From Rhizoctonia solani (lineage: Eukaryota; Basidiomycota; Agaricomycetes; Cantharellales; Ceratobasidiaceae), in assembly GCF_016906535.1 (NCBI RefSeq), contig NC_057385.1, positions 2,852,001 to 2,916,000 on the forward strand: a stretch of DNA of 64,000 nt, read 5' to 3'. Positions 47,146-59,583 of this stretch are shown piece by piece. The position numbers and the translations under genes were made by a program. The notes beneath the pieces are model-generated. The model worked only from the letters and a program-made list of their open reading frames with translations, was not told the DNA's origin and made no database searches. Positions within the stretch are counted from its first letter, which is position 1. Each line of letters starts with the position of its first letter.

Positions 47146-48460
47146 TTACATATTACCCATGAAAGCAAACTTGTGCCCATCTATTCTGGGCAAGTCTTTA
47201 TTCTGAATGTCCTTCGTAGTGCCAGAACGAATCTTTGTCAACCGGTCCTGCATCTCTTCCTTGAGCTTGCGCCGTTCGACCTCCTTCATTAGCGTCGCTT
47301 CGCGATCTGCGACTTCGCGTGCCCGTTTTTCTATTTTAGCCTGAACCTTGGCAGCCGCCTTTTCTGCCTTTGCTTGAGGGGATAAAAACCATCCTAGTCC
47401 ACCACTCCCACTACCCTCACTCTTTCCACCCGATGTGACCTTATCTTTAGTATTGATTCTCCCGGCCCTACTGGCCCCCATGGAATTTGGTTCGAGATCC
47501 GGCTCATCCGGATGTAGCTCACGATAGATCGGAGCGCCATATGGCGATATTCCCACCAACACACGGCGAACTTTCTCCTGATTGGCGGGCCGCACCGTCG
47601 CTTCACTTCCTTGGTGCTGATGCCCAGCGGAACGAATGGGCACGGGGCGCGTGTGGTCTGTCGGAGCTCGTACAGACGCAGATCCGCCGGAACTCGCGCT
47701 CCCTGTTTGGGTAGATGTCGTAGTAGAAACGGAAGAAACTGTTGCAAGTGATGCACCTCCTGTGAACACCGGAGATGTAGTAGGTGAATGCCGTGTGCGA
47801 GATGGAGATACAGAAGATTCGTCATTTATGGATTGTGAGGGCATAAGCTCTGGTGAAACATGGGAGCGAGGTTGCCGTTGATCCACTTGCTGATGTTGAT
47901 CGTCGCTATCTGCCATTGTAACGTGCTGCGACCATCGGTGCACAATCTGAACCTTTCGCTGTTCCAGGTCGACGTCTACAGGATTTCCATGTTCGTCCAA
48001 AGCCGGTCGGTGTCGTGAATAAAGTTCTCGTAGTGCTGCGTGACTGCTTCGTGAATCCAACCGTAATTCACCGTTGCGGGATCCGAAGGTATATCGCTCC
48101 GAGGCGCTGCCACAACCGGGAGATGTTGCGATTCGGAATAATGATCACCGCCATCCGAATATAACCCGTCTCCAACTGCGTCTAGCAAGCCTCGGTACCC
48201 TTGTCGCCCAGTCCGTTCCAACGGATCGACAGTGAGTGGCTCAGGTGGCGGAGAGTGCTTGGGCACGGGTCCAAACAACGGGCTGCCCCATTCGTTCGTC
48301 GTGAATTGGGAGTTCCAGGTGTTCGGCTGGATAACGAGGGTTCAATAGGAGGATTTTTTACGAGTGGTTCGCGAGGGCGTGTCCCGTCAGCGGTGTGTAA
48401 GCGTTTTTGGCGGCCTGTCGATGTTGCTGGGAGTCCTGCACGTGATTGAGATTGTGACAA
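47146..48460 (-). CDS. Disordered protein with C-terminal coiled coil, function unknown
   Basis: The minus-strand gene starts MSQSQSRAGLPATSTGRQKR at 48460. After frame changes the protein reads NTWNSQFTTNEWGSPLFGPV, GYRGLLDAVGDGLYSDGGDH, NYGWIHEAVTQHYENFIHDT, EHGNPVDVDLEQRKVQIVHR, a long Ser/Gln/Thr region, and a charged coiled coil KAEKAAAKVQAKIEKRARE to EEMQDRLTKIRSG, ending FAFMGNM. Two one-base deletions in homopolymers (48338-48342 and 47999-48001) must be assumed to keep the frame. I recognise no domain. Confidence 0.65.
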
Positions 48461-49119
48461 TTAGCGTTCTACCGAAACAATTAACAGACAGGGGAGTATG
48501 GTCGGGAGCAAACTATAAGGGGCGCGATCTTGGAAATCTATTCCCTAATTCCATCTTTCGGGCGACACCATAAAAGATAAGCGAGAGTAAATAATTAGAA
48601 GAAAGTTTAAAAGCGGAATGACGCAAGAAGGAAGTCAGTATGAAGATCTACGTGGGGCCCCACACGTGGACTCCTAAAACGTGACACCCCCTGCCAAGAT
48701 TCCATCCGCTGTCGATCTCCATACGCACTTGACACAGTTATACAATGTTAGTTTTTTTTTTACAGATTAAAAGCTCTAAACTCAAGAACCCGAAGCCGAA
48801 CACTAAATCCAAACAAAGATACCAAGAAAAGACAGTTGGTCTACGTACTATTTCCCCCAACAGCAGTATTACCCGCCCCATCCGCTGTACGAGGTCTACC
48901 AGGAAGTGGGAGGCCATTGGTATCGGATACACCACGGGGCCTCCCGCTGGGTCCTGATCCAGACCCATGTTGACGTTGCTTGTGTGCTTGCTTTTTGCTT
49001 GAAGCCTAAAGTGGGATAGTATGTAGCCAGATTGAATTAGGGCGAATGGGTGTTCCCGAAACTCACCATCACAACTTTCAATGCCCGGATCTGTAGACTT
49101 TGGCAGTCGCACAGCGTGG
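48461..49119. other. Intergenic region
   Basis: About 660 bp between two minus-strand genes. Contains CACGTGG near 48664 and a T run at 48751-48760. No gene supported. Confidence 0.4.
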
Positions 49120-51226
49120 CTACCTCATATACTCCCAGCTATTAGTAGGACTCAATGCACGGTGCATAGCATGCTTAACAAGTCCCGTTAAATGTGGCAT
49201 CGCGTCGAACTGAGGGAGGGTGGGGCGAGGCGGTAACGGGATACGACCGGATGACGACGAAGGGGACGACCCTAGGCTTCTGGGATGCGTATGGCCATTG
49301 CCGTTTGAGTTGTAATTGAGCCGAATTTCCCCAAAGGAGGATTCTTCCTTGAATTGATCCTCTTCGGTATAGGTGCATGCAATCAAAAGCAATGCACTGA
49401 GCACTGGAGGGGCGTGCTGGAGGGATGTGACAAGTGTCAGCCCGTACAGATATTGCAATAGTGCAAGCGTAACTGCATAAGGCTCAGAAAGCCTCAGCTC
49501 TCTTGATGATAACCGTGGGTCAAGCTCGGCCAGCTCCCTATCATCCATGTTGGCAAAAGAATGCTCTTCCCCAATTTCACTAACCCCACTCCTGGAACTA
49601 GACCTTGCCCTCATTGGGTCTCTCGATAATTCTGCCTCGACTCTCTGTGCTTTTTTGCGAAAAAGTTGTCGTTGGCGACGGAACCAGCCCCAGCGCGCCT
49701 CCAAGACAGCACTCGAACATTTGATTCGCCGGTTATCGTCGGCCACAATCTCAAAATCGGTCAACTGCTCCTGGTGCAACATCCGAAGATTAGCGATCAC
49801 AGGCAGCAGGGCATGGGTTTGTGCAGGGTCCTGGCAGGAAATGTCCACAGCTACTTCGGTAGCAAGAATAGGTGGCGTAGGCGCAGAGAACATCCTTCGT
49901 GGAGGACTGTATACACCAAACGCCTCGAGATCCACGTAGGCGACATCGCCCCAGCCGAGCAACCGTCGATTGTAGTCCTCAACCAAGTTTCCTTCACGAT
50001 TCCCGAATACAACAAAACGGCCCCCGTTACCCCACACAACACCGCGCCCCCATGAGCCATGGGAGAGGGCCGCTCCCGGATCGATTCGGGACCAACTGTA
50101 GGTACGCAAGTCGAGGGCCCACAAGGAGTAAGATTGAAATGTGTGTGCAAGGTATGTTCCGGCAATGAGTAAATGTGTACCGAGCAGAGCGCCCGTTGGG
50201 AATCGTAAACCAGGGGGTAGAGATGTGCCAGTCAAGAGAGCAGAAGCATCGGTCATGGTGAAAGGAGAGTCGGGAGTAGATGGGGTGGGGTGCAATGTTT
50301 GAAGTTCACGTTTGACATCTGTGAACTGAAGTTCTTGGGTTGATTAATGAGCGACACCACATATAAAACCCACTCACATTATGATTAGAATACAAATAGA
50401 TGCTATTTGGAGATTGGGCACTGGTATCTGAAGTAAACGGGAGCTCGATAAGCTCGTCTTGGTTACTAGGAGTATCGTCGTGAATGTTGGCAGAAATGCG
50501 TGCTGGGTTGACAACGCGTTCGGGGGCGCAAACTGCGACACTGCGATATGTACCACAATGGCGAGGGTAAGGTACCCGAGCAACCCATGTGCGAGAAGGG
50601 AGATCAAATACGTGAATGTCATCCAGCCACGCATTCGCCATGTCTTGCCCACCAATAATGTATAGTTGATCGCCGGAAACTGCAGAAAGATGCGCAATAC
50701 CGCGCCCGAGGTACTAATCCAGTGAATGTCTCTCCAGCAGCAGCAGGGTCTGGTTCAGAATTCAGCGGCCGGGATGTAGAAGGTGGCTTGCACAGGGGTT
50801 CGGCAAGCCACTAGCATCCGCAAGGGAATATAACCGTACGTCGGCAAGGACACACAAGTCGTCGGGAGTGTGCGCAGACGATCCGTATCCCATGCCCCCA
50901 AATATGACCAGATGACCATTCCACACGTCAGCCGAATGAAAGTAGCGCGGAGGCGGAGCATTCGGGTCCAGATCAGGAGGCCCAGACGTTCCCATGTTAT
51001 TCCTCCAATGAAAGCATACAAGTCAGCAACCATTCGACGTTGTGTAACCAGGCGCCCTCCGAATAGATACATTTGGCTCCCAATCACCGTAGTTTGATGC
51101 CCCTACCATACGTCGCCAATCAGATATTGTGGCCTCAGTTTACCGTAGGAAACTCACCACGAGCGGTGGAGGCACATCTCCACGGGCTTTCCGTGAATAT
51201 GTCGTCAAGTCACTGACCGAGTGCAT
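49120..51226 (-). CDS. Kelch-repeat protein with BTB-like C-terminal part
   Basis: The chosen start at 51226 gives MHSVSDLTTYSRKARGDVPP, leading into kelch blades: GSQMYLFGGRLVTQRRMVAD, PPPRYFHSADVWNGHLVIFG G then MGYGS, LYIIGGQDMANAWLDDIHVF, ALDLRTYSWSRIDPGAALSH. The long last exon (49120-50295) continues with GGRFVVFGNREGN, and then a BTB-like region (LTDFEIVADDNRRIKCSSAV LEARWGWFRRQ) with a helical tail ending LSPTNSWEYMR. The order kelch then BTB recalls fungal Ral2-type proteins that act upstream of Ras, which is a tentative parallel. At least six introns. A frame further upstream (to 51417) may belong to the N-terminus if the G run at 51249-51256 has a base error. Confidence 0.8.
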
Positions 51227-54200
51227 TGACAGAATGTAAGCGAAGGAGAGGGGGGGGATATCCGAGTGTGGGGGAACGGGAGACAGAGGATGGAAGTCTG
51301 TTCACCCACGACGGTAGGGAAGAAGGTTAGGGATAAGTGGAGACCAGTGTCTAGAGTCACGTGTGTCTCAGCAATCGCTTTAGCGTTTATTCCATGTGCA
51401 AGACCTTGGAATCCCATTCTCGCATTGCCACCTATGAGTCTATATTTTACCTGGCGTGACCCTGCACCATTGTCTTGTTACCAGCATTTTTTTTCCACTC
51501 CATTGCTTTATCGGTTAATCGCGGGAATCCTACTGATTTCCGTGTTTTCGGCATTTGCCATCTCCCACGGCAGCCTGAAATACGCCATGCTGGCACTGTT
51601 CCAGTGATATAGCATGTAAACAGCCAGAACACACTTGAGTCTGCTAGAATTAGTATCGCACCTCACTCGTGTTAGTCGGACCCTTTTCGGAGGCGTATCA
51701 CAAGCACCATATGCGTACCGAATGCTGACCATGATGGCATCAGAACGATGCTAACACGCCACTGTATCCTAGCAGTACAGTTTTTCTCATGCCATTGACA
51801 TGATCTTGTCACAACAACGTAGCAGCCATGCATGGACAAAGTGTTCCCACAGAGCATCTGGCTTCTGAACACTAGGACGATCAACGGAACCTTGGGGTAG
51901 TGTCGCGACCCCCAGCCTTCGGTACCTCAACTTCATAAAACACATCTGGGACTCGGATTCGATTTCTTGACAGCTATGAGATATAGGTTCCGCTGATGAT
52001 GCATGGTGATTGCTTCCTTTGACTAGCTGTTTACACCAAATCATCATTCATATTTTACCATACTCCTGTGGCCGCAGTCTTCTCGTCAAGTGCTGTACCT
52101 GTCTATCTTTCCCCGGAAAATCTCAGGTTGTTCCGCAGCTCGTCGATGACATCCGCCATAGCTCCGGCTCCCGATAATTTATTTTGGCCCCCTTGCTCAT
52201 CCCTTCGCTGCTCTAGCCCCGAATCCTTGACTTTGATTACCTACAGCTTGCTTCGCGTACCTAATCTCGCCCGTCTTATTTTATCGCAGTTCAAGCATTG
52301 TTAAATATTATTTTTCGAATTCAGTGGCATGACACTAGCGTACGGAGAACTCTGACATGTGGCTACCGCAATTAACGAGTCCAGCAAGCCCCACACGTAT
52401 ACCGCATTAGGTATACGCGTAAGTTCGCTTATTTTGCGATTTTCGGTCGTTCATCAAAAATTTTATTGTATGTATATTACATTCGATCGCATTCTCACGG
52501 GCATACATCCTCCCCGCAAACCTTACCACGAAGACATGAAGCATACGTACGCACTCACACCTGTCAAGTTAGACTTTTCATCTGCACACTTCTAAGATCA
52601 CAAACGTAAAAAATTGTAGTTCCCCACTTGTCCGTATTGGTAACCTTTGGTTCCTTCGAATATCAGGTGCCACGGTGTTTCGTTTTGAAACTGCCTTGGG
52701 ATTCCATCACTACTATTTGTAGGTCTGAGACTGGTATATGCGTCTGTCCGACAAACACCCATGCGGTTGATTCGAAGGCGAGCATCGTCACATATACCAG
52801 ATAACTCCGAGAAATAGCTGCACACAATAAAGTGCGGTAGCTACAATCAACATCGGTCTTCTAACATATACTGTAGCTCGGATTTGCCAGCTTTCCATAC
52901 CTGATAGCTATCAGAAGTGTTTCATACTGCACTTATTAGTCACTATTGTTGATAGCCTACACAATTCTAGACTCTGAGTGCCAATATTACACGAGTACAA
53001 AGAGCACGGACTGGCAGGAGCCCCACATATTTTCCTTCTTGCGGGTAATGTTTAATATACTTGAGTAAATTTACTGGTCTAGCTGCCTTTGGTTGCTTTT
53101 TCGTAATAATGCATCAATTACAAGCTCGGATGGCAACTGCAGCTAAACCACGTTAACATGTATACTAGAATCTTGATACCACCTCCAGGTCCAGCCGACG
53201 TTTGCAGGGTAGGTGACCCTATCAAGGAGAACAAGTGCCAAGTCATGGTATTGATGGCTGTTTCGGGGTGAGCTTGAATGAGGGTGTGACTTCAAGTTTT
53301 GTACTTCTCACAACCACAGATCAAGCGTTTTTTGTCCGTTTCGGTGTGCATTTAAACATTGGTATTTATTTTCATACCTAGTGAAGATTGTGTCTACGCG
53401 GATGAGGGAAGCGGGCTTGTTGGACAATGTTTAGTTATCCCTAGGGTATATTCCTGTGTCTTCGCAATCTATATCAGCAACGAACTCTATGCTGAGTCAG
53501 GCGCAAACCTTTGTGATTAGTTGGATTCCCTGATCAGGTCGTGCTCGGTCGAGGTTGCCCCGGGGGACAGAACCAAAACTCCGAACTCGGAACAGAGAGC
53601 CAATTAAAGGAGCACAAGCACAGTTAAATGGTCATTGTTATAGGTGAATGCGATGTAATAAATTTGGTGATACTCATGGTGCATGCCAACTCTTATCTAC
53701 CAATTATATCGACATAATCAACAAAGGTAATCTGGACGCATATATCCCAAGAAAAAGTAAGCATTGCGAATCGATCACTCTACTCCCATTATAGCAGAAT
53801 TTTCTAAACTTTGTTAATTGTGTTGTGGTTTTGTCGTGAGACTCCGATAGTCCCATAAAGTGAAATAGGTATCCCAGAAATTGTTTGTACCCCCGTGTTA
53901 GTTTATCGTAAAGAAGGGATCGAAACTTAACCCAAACGATTACTTCAGGATGTACGAGAATATTCCTGAGAACTCGAGACTGGACAATAGCCGAGCACGA
54001 GCTTATGTATGTCTCCCAGCAGCTGGTTGAAATAGCATGGTACCGAGGTCGGCGCTAAACTATCGGTCTTGAAAGAGCATCATTGATCGGAGGGTTATGT
54101 TGAGCAGCTAAATATAGCTCGGAGAGGGAAGGAGTATGTTCATCGTCGTGCACAGCGTGGCTCACTGGGCTCAAACGGTTATGTGTGGAGGTGGCGAGTC

Positions 54201-54531
54201 TTGCCGTGGGGCCGTGACCCCATATTTAAGCGCCAAGTCGTCAGCATAAAGAGGGTCCTTGTGTTTGTCAGCAGCTGGCCCGATCTAAAGCAACCCTTGC
54301 CCTCGTCTTCAACGTCTTTCAAGTCGGTTCTGTGGTCAACGGCTTACGGGAACTTGTCCAGTCGGTACTCGAACATCTCGTCCACCACCCCCACGTGTAC
54401 GATAATATTAGGCGCGCTCTACGCTTCCCTGCGTTCATCCTTGCACTATATCTTTTTGACCTTTAATCTGCCTGGACTTGTGCTCCCCTGTTCCCCTACC
54501 TTCTTGAACAAGAGTAGGAGTGGTTTTCAAT
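51227..54531. other. Long gene-poor interval before CRM1
   Basis: About 3.3 kb with only short frames. The best candidates for real exons are 51787-52047 minus (VDRPSVQKPDALWEHFVHAW) and 52598-52825 minus (PWHLIFEGTKGYQYGQVGNY), but neither has a recognised family or clear partners. I found no inverted repeats, poly-A tails or transposase motifs. The final 400 bp, with CATATTTAAG at about 54220, should hold the CRM1 promoter. Confidence 0.4.
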
Positions 54532-57500
54532 ATGGAAGTACGTCCGGAAGTGTAGATTTTTTCTCATGAAGGCAAAATACCTGCCGATTGTCATCCTTGC
54601 CACGGATCGCCAGTGACGCACTGTACTGACGTTCGCATTTGTTTGTTCTCAGGCCATTCTAGATTTTTCGCGGGACTTGGATATAGGTCTCTTTGATAGG
54701 GTTGTTAATGCGTTTTACTTGGGTTCTGGACAGGAAGTACGTCTACTGGTTTATCTTACCCGTGGTATCACCCAGGGCGCTCTGATCAAGTGAATTGACC
54801 CATTTCCCCTACTATCCAGCAAAAGCAGGCCCAAGCAGTGCTCACTCAATTCCAAGAACATCCGGATGCATGGCAGAGGGTACCAGTTATTCTGGAAACT
54901 TCGGGATCCATGCAGTCAAAGGTACGTTTCAGCCGACTGAGTAATATGTATATCATAGCTCACATGCACCGTGGTTGCAGTACATAGGCCTACAGATTCT
55001 GGAAAAGCTTATTCAAACCCGCTGGAAGATTCTTCCAGAAGACCAACGACAAGGGATTCGTAATTTCATTGTCTCGACAACCTTGGTCATCGCTGCGGAT
55101 GAAACGTCGTTGCGACAGCAAAAAACTTACCTTAACAAACTAAATCTCGCTCTGGTTCAGGTAATAATAAAATCTCTAGCTCCTATGGTCTCTCTCTGAC
55201 ACTTTCAGTAGATTCTTAAGCAAGAATGGCCGCACAATTGGCCCACCTTTATCCCTGAGATCGTCCAAAACAGCAAAACAAACATAGCTCTATGCGAGAA
55301 TAACATGGCTATTCTCAAGTTGCTGTCGGAGGAGATTTTCGATTACTCCGCTGAACAAATGACCCAAACCAAGACCAAGAACCTCAAAAACCAGATGTGT
55401 GGCGAATTCTCTGAGATATTCAATCTGTGTCTTGAAGTTCTAGAAAAGGCTCAGAAACCTAGTTTGATTCGTGCAACACTCGAGACCATGCTCAGATTTT
55501 TGAACTGGATTCCTTTGGGGTATATTTTTGAAACTAGCATAATCGACCAATTATTAACAAGGGTGAGTAATCGTGCCAAACTTTCGAACACACCAACTCA
55601 CGATGAACTATAGTTTCTTGAAGTTCCTGAATTCCGAAACGTTACCCTCAAGTGTCTCTCTGAAATTGCCGGCCTTAATGTCGGGCCAGAATATGACCCC
55701 AAATTCAGAATATTGTTCACAATGGTTATGACCTCGATCAACAAGATGATACCCCCCAGTACCAGTATGTAATCTTTCTCCCGTTCGGAACCTTTCTTAC
55801 TAAACATGTTGCGAAGATATTGCTCAAGCATACGAGACCTCATCCGACCAAGATCAAGAACTCATTCTGAACCTTGCGTTGTTCCTTGCCAACTTCCTAA
55901 CAGCTCACCTTCGTGCCGTTGAAAATGCAGAGAACCGTGATGTGCTTCTCAACGCACACTTGTACATGGTCAAAGTCTCTCAAGTTGAGGAGCGCGAAGT
56001 ATTCAAGATCTGTTTGGAATACTGGAGCAAGCTTGTGCCGAACTCTACGAGGAACAACAAAGCTTGCCAATGGGTGGGCTCGGTGGCGCTGACGCTAGCT
56101 TGCTTATGGGCCTTAATCTTGGAGGAGGTGGGGCGGGCGCTCAGGCGGCTGGTATGCTTGGAGGTGTCAACTTAAGGAAGAACGCATATGCCGAGGTATT
56201 GAGTAACCTCAGGTTGGTCATGATTGAGAGGATGGTGAAGCCCGAAGAGGTGAGTTAAACCGCAGCGACGTGTGGGGTGGCTGCTTATTAATGTTGTGAC
56301 TATAGGTGCTTGTCGTTGAAAATGACGAAGGAGAAGTCGTCCGGGAGTTCCTCAAGGAGAGCGATACCATCGTGTTGTACAAAGCCATGCGAGAAGTCCT
56401 CGTCTACCTCACTCACTTGGATGTACTTGACACGGAAAACATCTTGACTGAGAAACTGGCGAAACAGGTAAGCCCATCGTCTGTGTGAAGAATGGTGGCA
56501 TCTCAACGATTGCACATGGTCCAGGTCGATGGTTCCGAATGGTCGTGGGCTAATTTGAATACGCTCTGTTGGGCCATCGGCTCGATTTCTGGCGCTATGA
56601 GTACGTGTTTGTGTTCCCCCAACTCCTCCATGCTGATTATTGGCCTAGACGAGACGGAAAAACGCTTCCTTGTTACAGTTATCAAGGACCTACTTGGGCT
56701 GTGCGAGATGAAGCGCGGGAAAGATAACAAGGCGATTGTTGCGTCCAACATTATGTATATTGTTGGCCAATATCCTCGTTTCCTCAAGGCCCATTGGAAG
56801 TTCTTGAAAACTGTAGTCAACAAATTGTTTGAATTCATGCACGAAACGCATGAAGGCAAGGGACCACCACTCACTCTGAAGAACGGCGCTAATGTTCTTT
56901 CTACCTTAGGTGTGCAAGACATGGCCTGTGACACTTTCATTAAGATCGCCCAAAAATGTCGCCGCCATTTTGTCATGCAACAGGCTGGTGAAACAGAGCC
57001 GTTTGTTGACGAGATTTTGCGAGGGCTGCATCGCATCACTGTTGACTTATCCCCACAGCAAGTGCATACATTCTATGAGGCAGTTGGATACATGGTCTCT
57101 GCCCAACCGAACAAATCTATTCAAGAACGCCTCATAATGAAGCTCATGGATTTGCCGAATAACGCGGTAAGTTTTATACGTCCTTGGAGCGATAATTTTA
57201 GCTAAGGTTCGCTCAATAGTGGGACTCGCTGATGTCGCAAGCCGCATCGAATGTGGACGTTCTCGGCAACTCTGAGAACGTCAAGATTCTGTCGAACGTA
57301 CTCAAGACCAACGTCTCCGCATGCGTTTCAATTGGCGGCTTCTTTTTGCCACAGATCGGTCGTATATTCAATGATATGCTCGGATTGTACAAAGCTGTCA
57401 GCACTTTGATTAGCGAGCAAGTCGCGAAAGAGGGTAAGCCCATTCATGATCGACTTGAGTTGTACTCAGCTTTCCTTTGTAGGCCCCATTGCGACGAGAA

Positions 57501-58794
57501 CACCCAAAGTTCGCTCCCTAAGAACGATCAAGAAAGAAATACTCAAACTCATGGAGACGTACGTGAAGAAGGCCGAGGATCTTGATACCTTGTACACCAA
57601 CTTCATCCCGCCATTGCTCGAGGCTGTATTGGGCGATTATAATAGGAACGTGCCCCATGCAAGAGACGCTGAAGTCTTGAATGTAATGGCAACAATTACG
57701 AGCAGGCTCCAGGTTTGCCGTTTTCTACGTATGTTTGAGATTGCCCAAAACTTACACATGTTTGTTTCCCTATTAGGGTCTACTGACTCCCCAAGTACCC
57801 GCTATTCTGGACGCCGTATTCGAGTGTACGCTTGAGATGATTAGCAAGGACTTTGCTGAGTACCCGGAGCATCGCTCTGGCTTCTTCAAGCTACTTCGAG
57901 CAATTGATATGTATTGCTTCCCTGGTGAGTCCTACTACCTGGACATTTCTTGAGCTGTTGACTGACCAGTGTTTCAGCGCTCCTAAGCCTCCCGGCGATT
58001 CAATTTAAATTGTTATTTGATAGTATCATCTGGGCGATCAAGCATACTATGAGAGATATTGCTGATACAGGGCTGAACTGTGAGTCATTCACCCAACGGC
58101 TGGTTTTTTCCCGAAGAACTCAACGTTTGTTTCACAAGTGCTGCTCGAAATTGTCAACAATTTTGCCAGTGCAGAGGAAGCGATAGCAAATTCATTTTTC
58201 CAACAATACTATTTGCCGATGCTTCAAGATACCTTCTTCGTCCTGACGGACAGTGATCACAAGAGCGGTGAGTAACTTCCTGGCGGAAAGTTGCAAACAG
58301 TCTGACCACGATTTTACAGGATTCAAGCACCAAAGTCTGATGCTTCAAAGATTATTCCAACTAGTCGAATCGAATTCTATTCATGCCCCACTGTTTGACC
58401 CGTCGACGCAGCCTAGTCCTCCTCCTACCAATCAACAGTTCCTTCGAGAATATACTGCGACGCTGCTCAAGAATGCCTTCCCACATCTTACCTCGTGCGT
58501 TCTTCGTAACTGGGAGTATGGATATGAATAGCTGATCGACTATGCAGATCCCAGATTCAAAGCTTTGTCGTTGGGCTTTGTGACACTTGCAATGATATTG
58601 GCAAGTTCAAGCTTTTGCTTCGTGATTTCCTCATTTCCCTCCGAGAGTCTTCCAACGAAGACAACGCAGAATTGTATTTGGAGGAAAAAGAAGCCGAACA
58701 ACAGCGAAAGCTCGCAGAAGAGCGTGCAGCCGCCGAGCGTGTTCCAGGGATGCTTAAACCATCACAGATCAAAGAAGAAGACGAAGAATTGTAG
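54532..58794 (+). CDS. CRM1: Exportin-1 / CRM1 nuclear export receptor
   Basis: The karyopherin that carries leucine-rich-NES cargo out of the nucleus with RanGTP. The first exon is only ATG GAA; exon 2 continues [20 protein letters not shown]. Family blocks follow: [76 protein letters not shown], and the NES-groove segment [20 protein letters not shown] with the cysteine (codon 56702-56704) that is the leptomycin B target in sensitive species. Then come [55 protein letters not shown], and the acidic end [12 protein letters not shown] with TAG. About 20 introns, one of them GC-AG (56856-56909). Length of roughly 1,075 residues is normal. A Gly/Ala/Leu-rich insert ([19 protein letters not shown]) near 56060-56170 is common in fungal CRM1. 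Confidence 0.96.
56856..56909 (+). other. In-frame GC-AG intron in CRM1
   Basis: The 54-nt stretch starts GCAAGG, ends CCTTAG, and has no stop codon in frame. Removing it joins FMHETHEG to VQDMACDTF, which is continuous in other CRM1 proteins. If retained it would add 18 residues without a frame change. Confidence 0.75.
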
Positions 58795-59583
58795 GTATGC
58801 GGGCGAAATGTGCTTGAATTTAGAGCAAACTATCGTTCCGGCTGTGATCCTGGTCTAATATCCGATACCTATGATCCGTTATTTCTTAAACTGTTGCTTT
58901 GCATTTTATACAATTCCTTTTTATCAGGTCAAAGGTCTCTAAATTGTATTTACATATAGTCGCGGAGCAAATGAAAGCGATGCAGAATATTTTGGACTCT
59001 AAACCAGTGCAGGCGCTTTTGATAGCATTAGTGTTGACTCGGTAGTTTCAAACACACGCGGCGAGGTGATTTTGCTGAAGCTATCGTTTACAATGCCGCT
59101 TTTGCAGCAGTCGATTCGACTCTTGATGTATTCACTTGAGTAATTACCGGTAACCTAATTAGTGTGCAAATCCGCACATTTCAGATGCGTGTTCTTGGGC
59201 TTGCTATCTGGATCGAATAACATACCACGGTGAAACAGTTGAAACAAACACTGATATTACATTGACCAATATATTCCTCAGTACAATCACTTCGCGAATA
59301 TAACGCATACATGACATATCTCAGGAAGTCAAGTCAGTATGGTACTTAGTGTGATAGAGCTCGAGCCCATCCAGGGCCCGATATATTAAAACTGATGTAA
59401 ATGAATGGCCCGAATAAGCGAGAATGAATAAATGGTGATACATCAAACAAGTCTACAAGTCCAGTACTACGATAGATGAGACAACCAGGAGAGAAAATAT
59501 GAGGAATGTAAACAAGGATAGATTGAAGGCATATGTTGAATCGGTCGCCAGAAGGGTCAATACTTGATCAGACTTGAGCACTA
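58795..59583. other. Intergenic region between convergent CRM1 and G-alpha genes
   Basis: About 790 bp of A/T-rich sequence holding the two 3' ends. No gene or repeat recognised. Confidence 0.45.

Noticed and set aside
51266..51607. Plus-strand frame upstream of the kelch gene
   Set aside because: No domain or splice partners, and it overlaps the likely promoter or 5' part of the kelch gene.
56492..57205. Reading CRM1 straight through 56856-56909 as coding
   Set aside because: The extra 18 residues interrupt a region that is continuous in CRM1 proteins, and the segment has good GC-AG intron ends.
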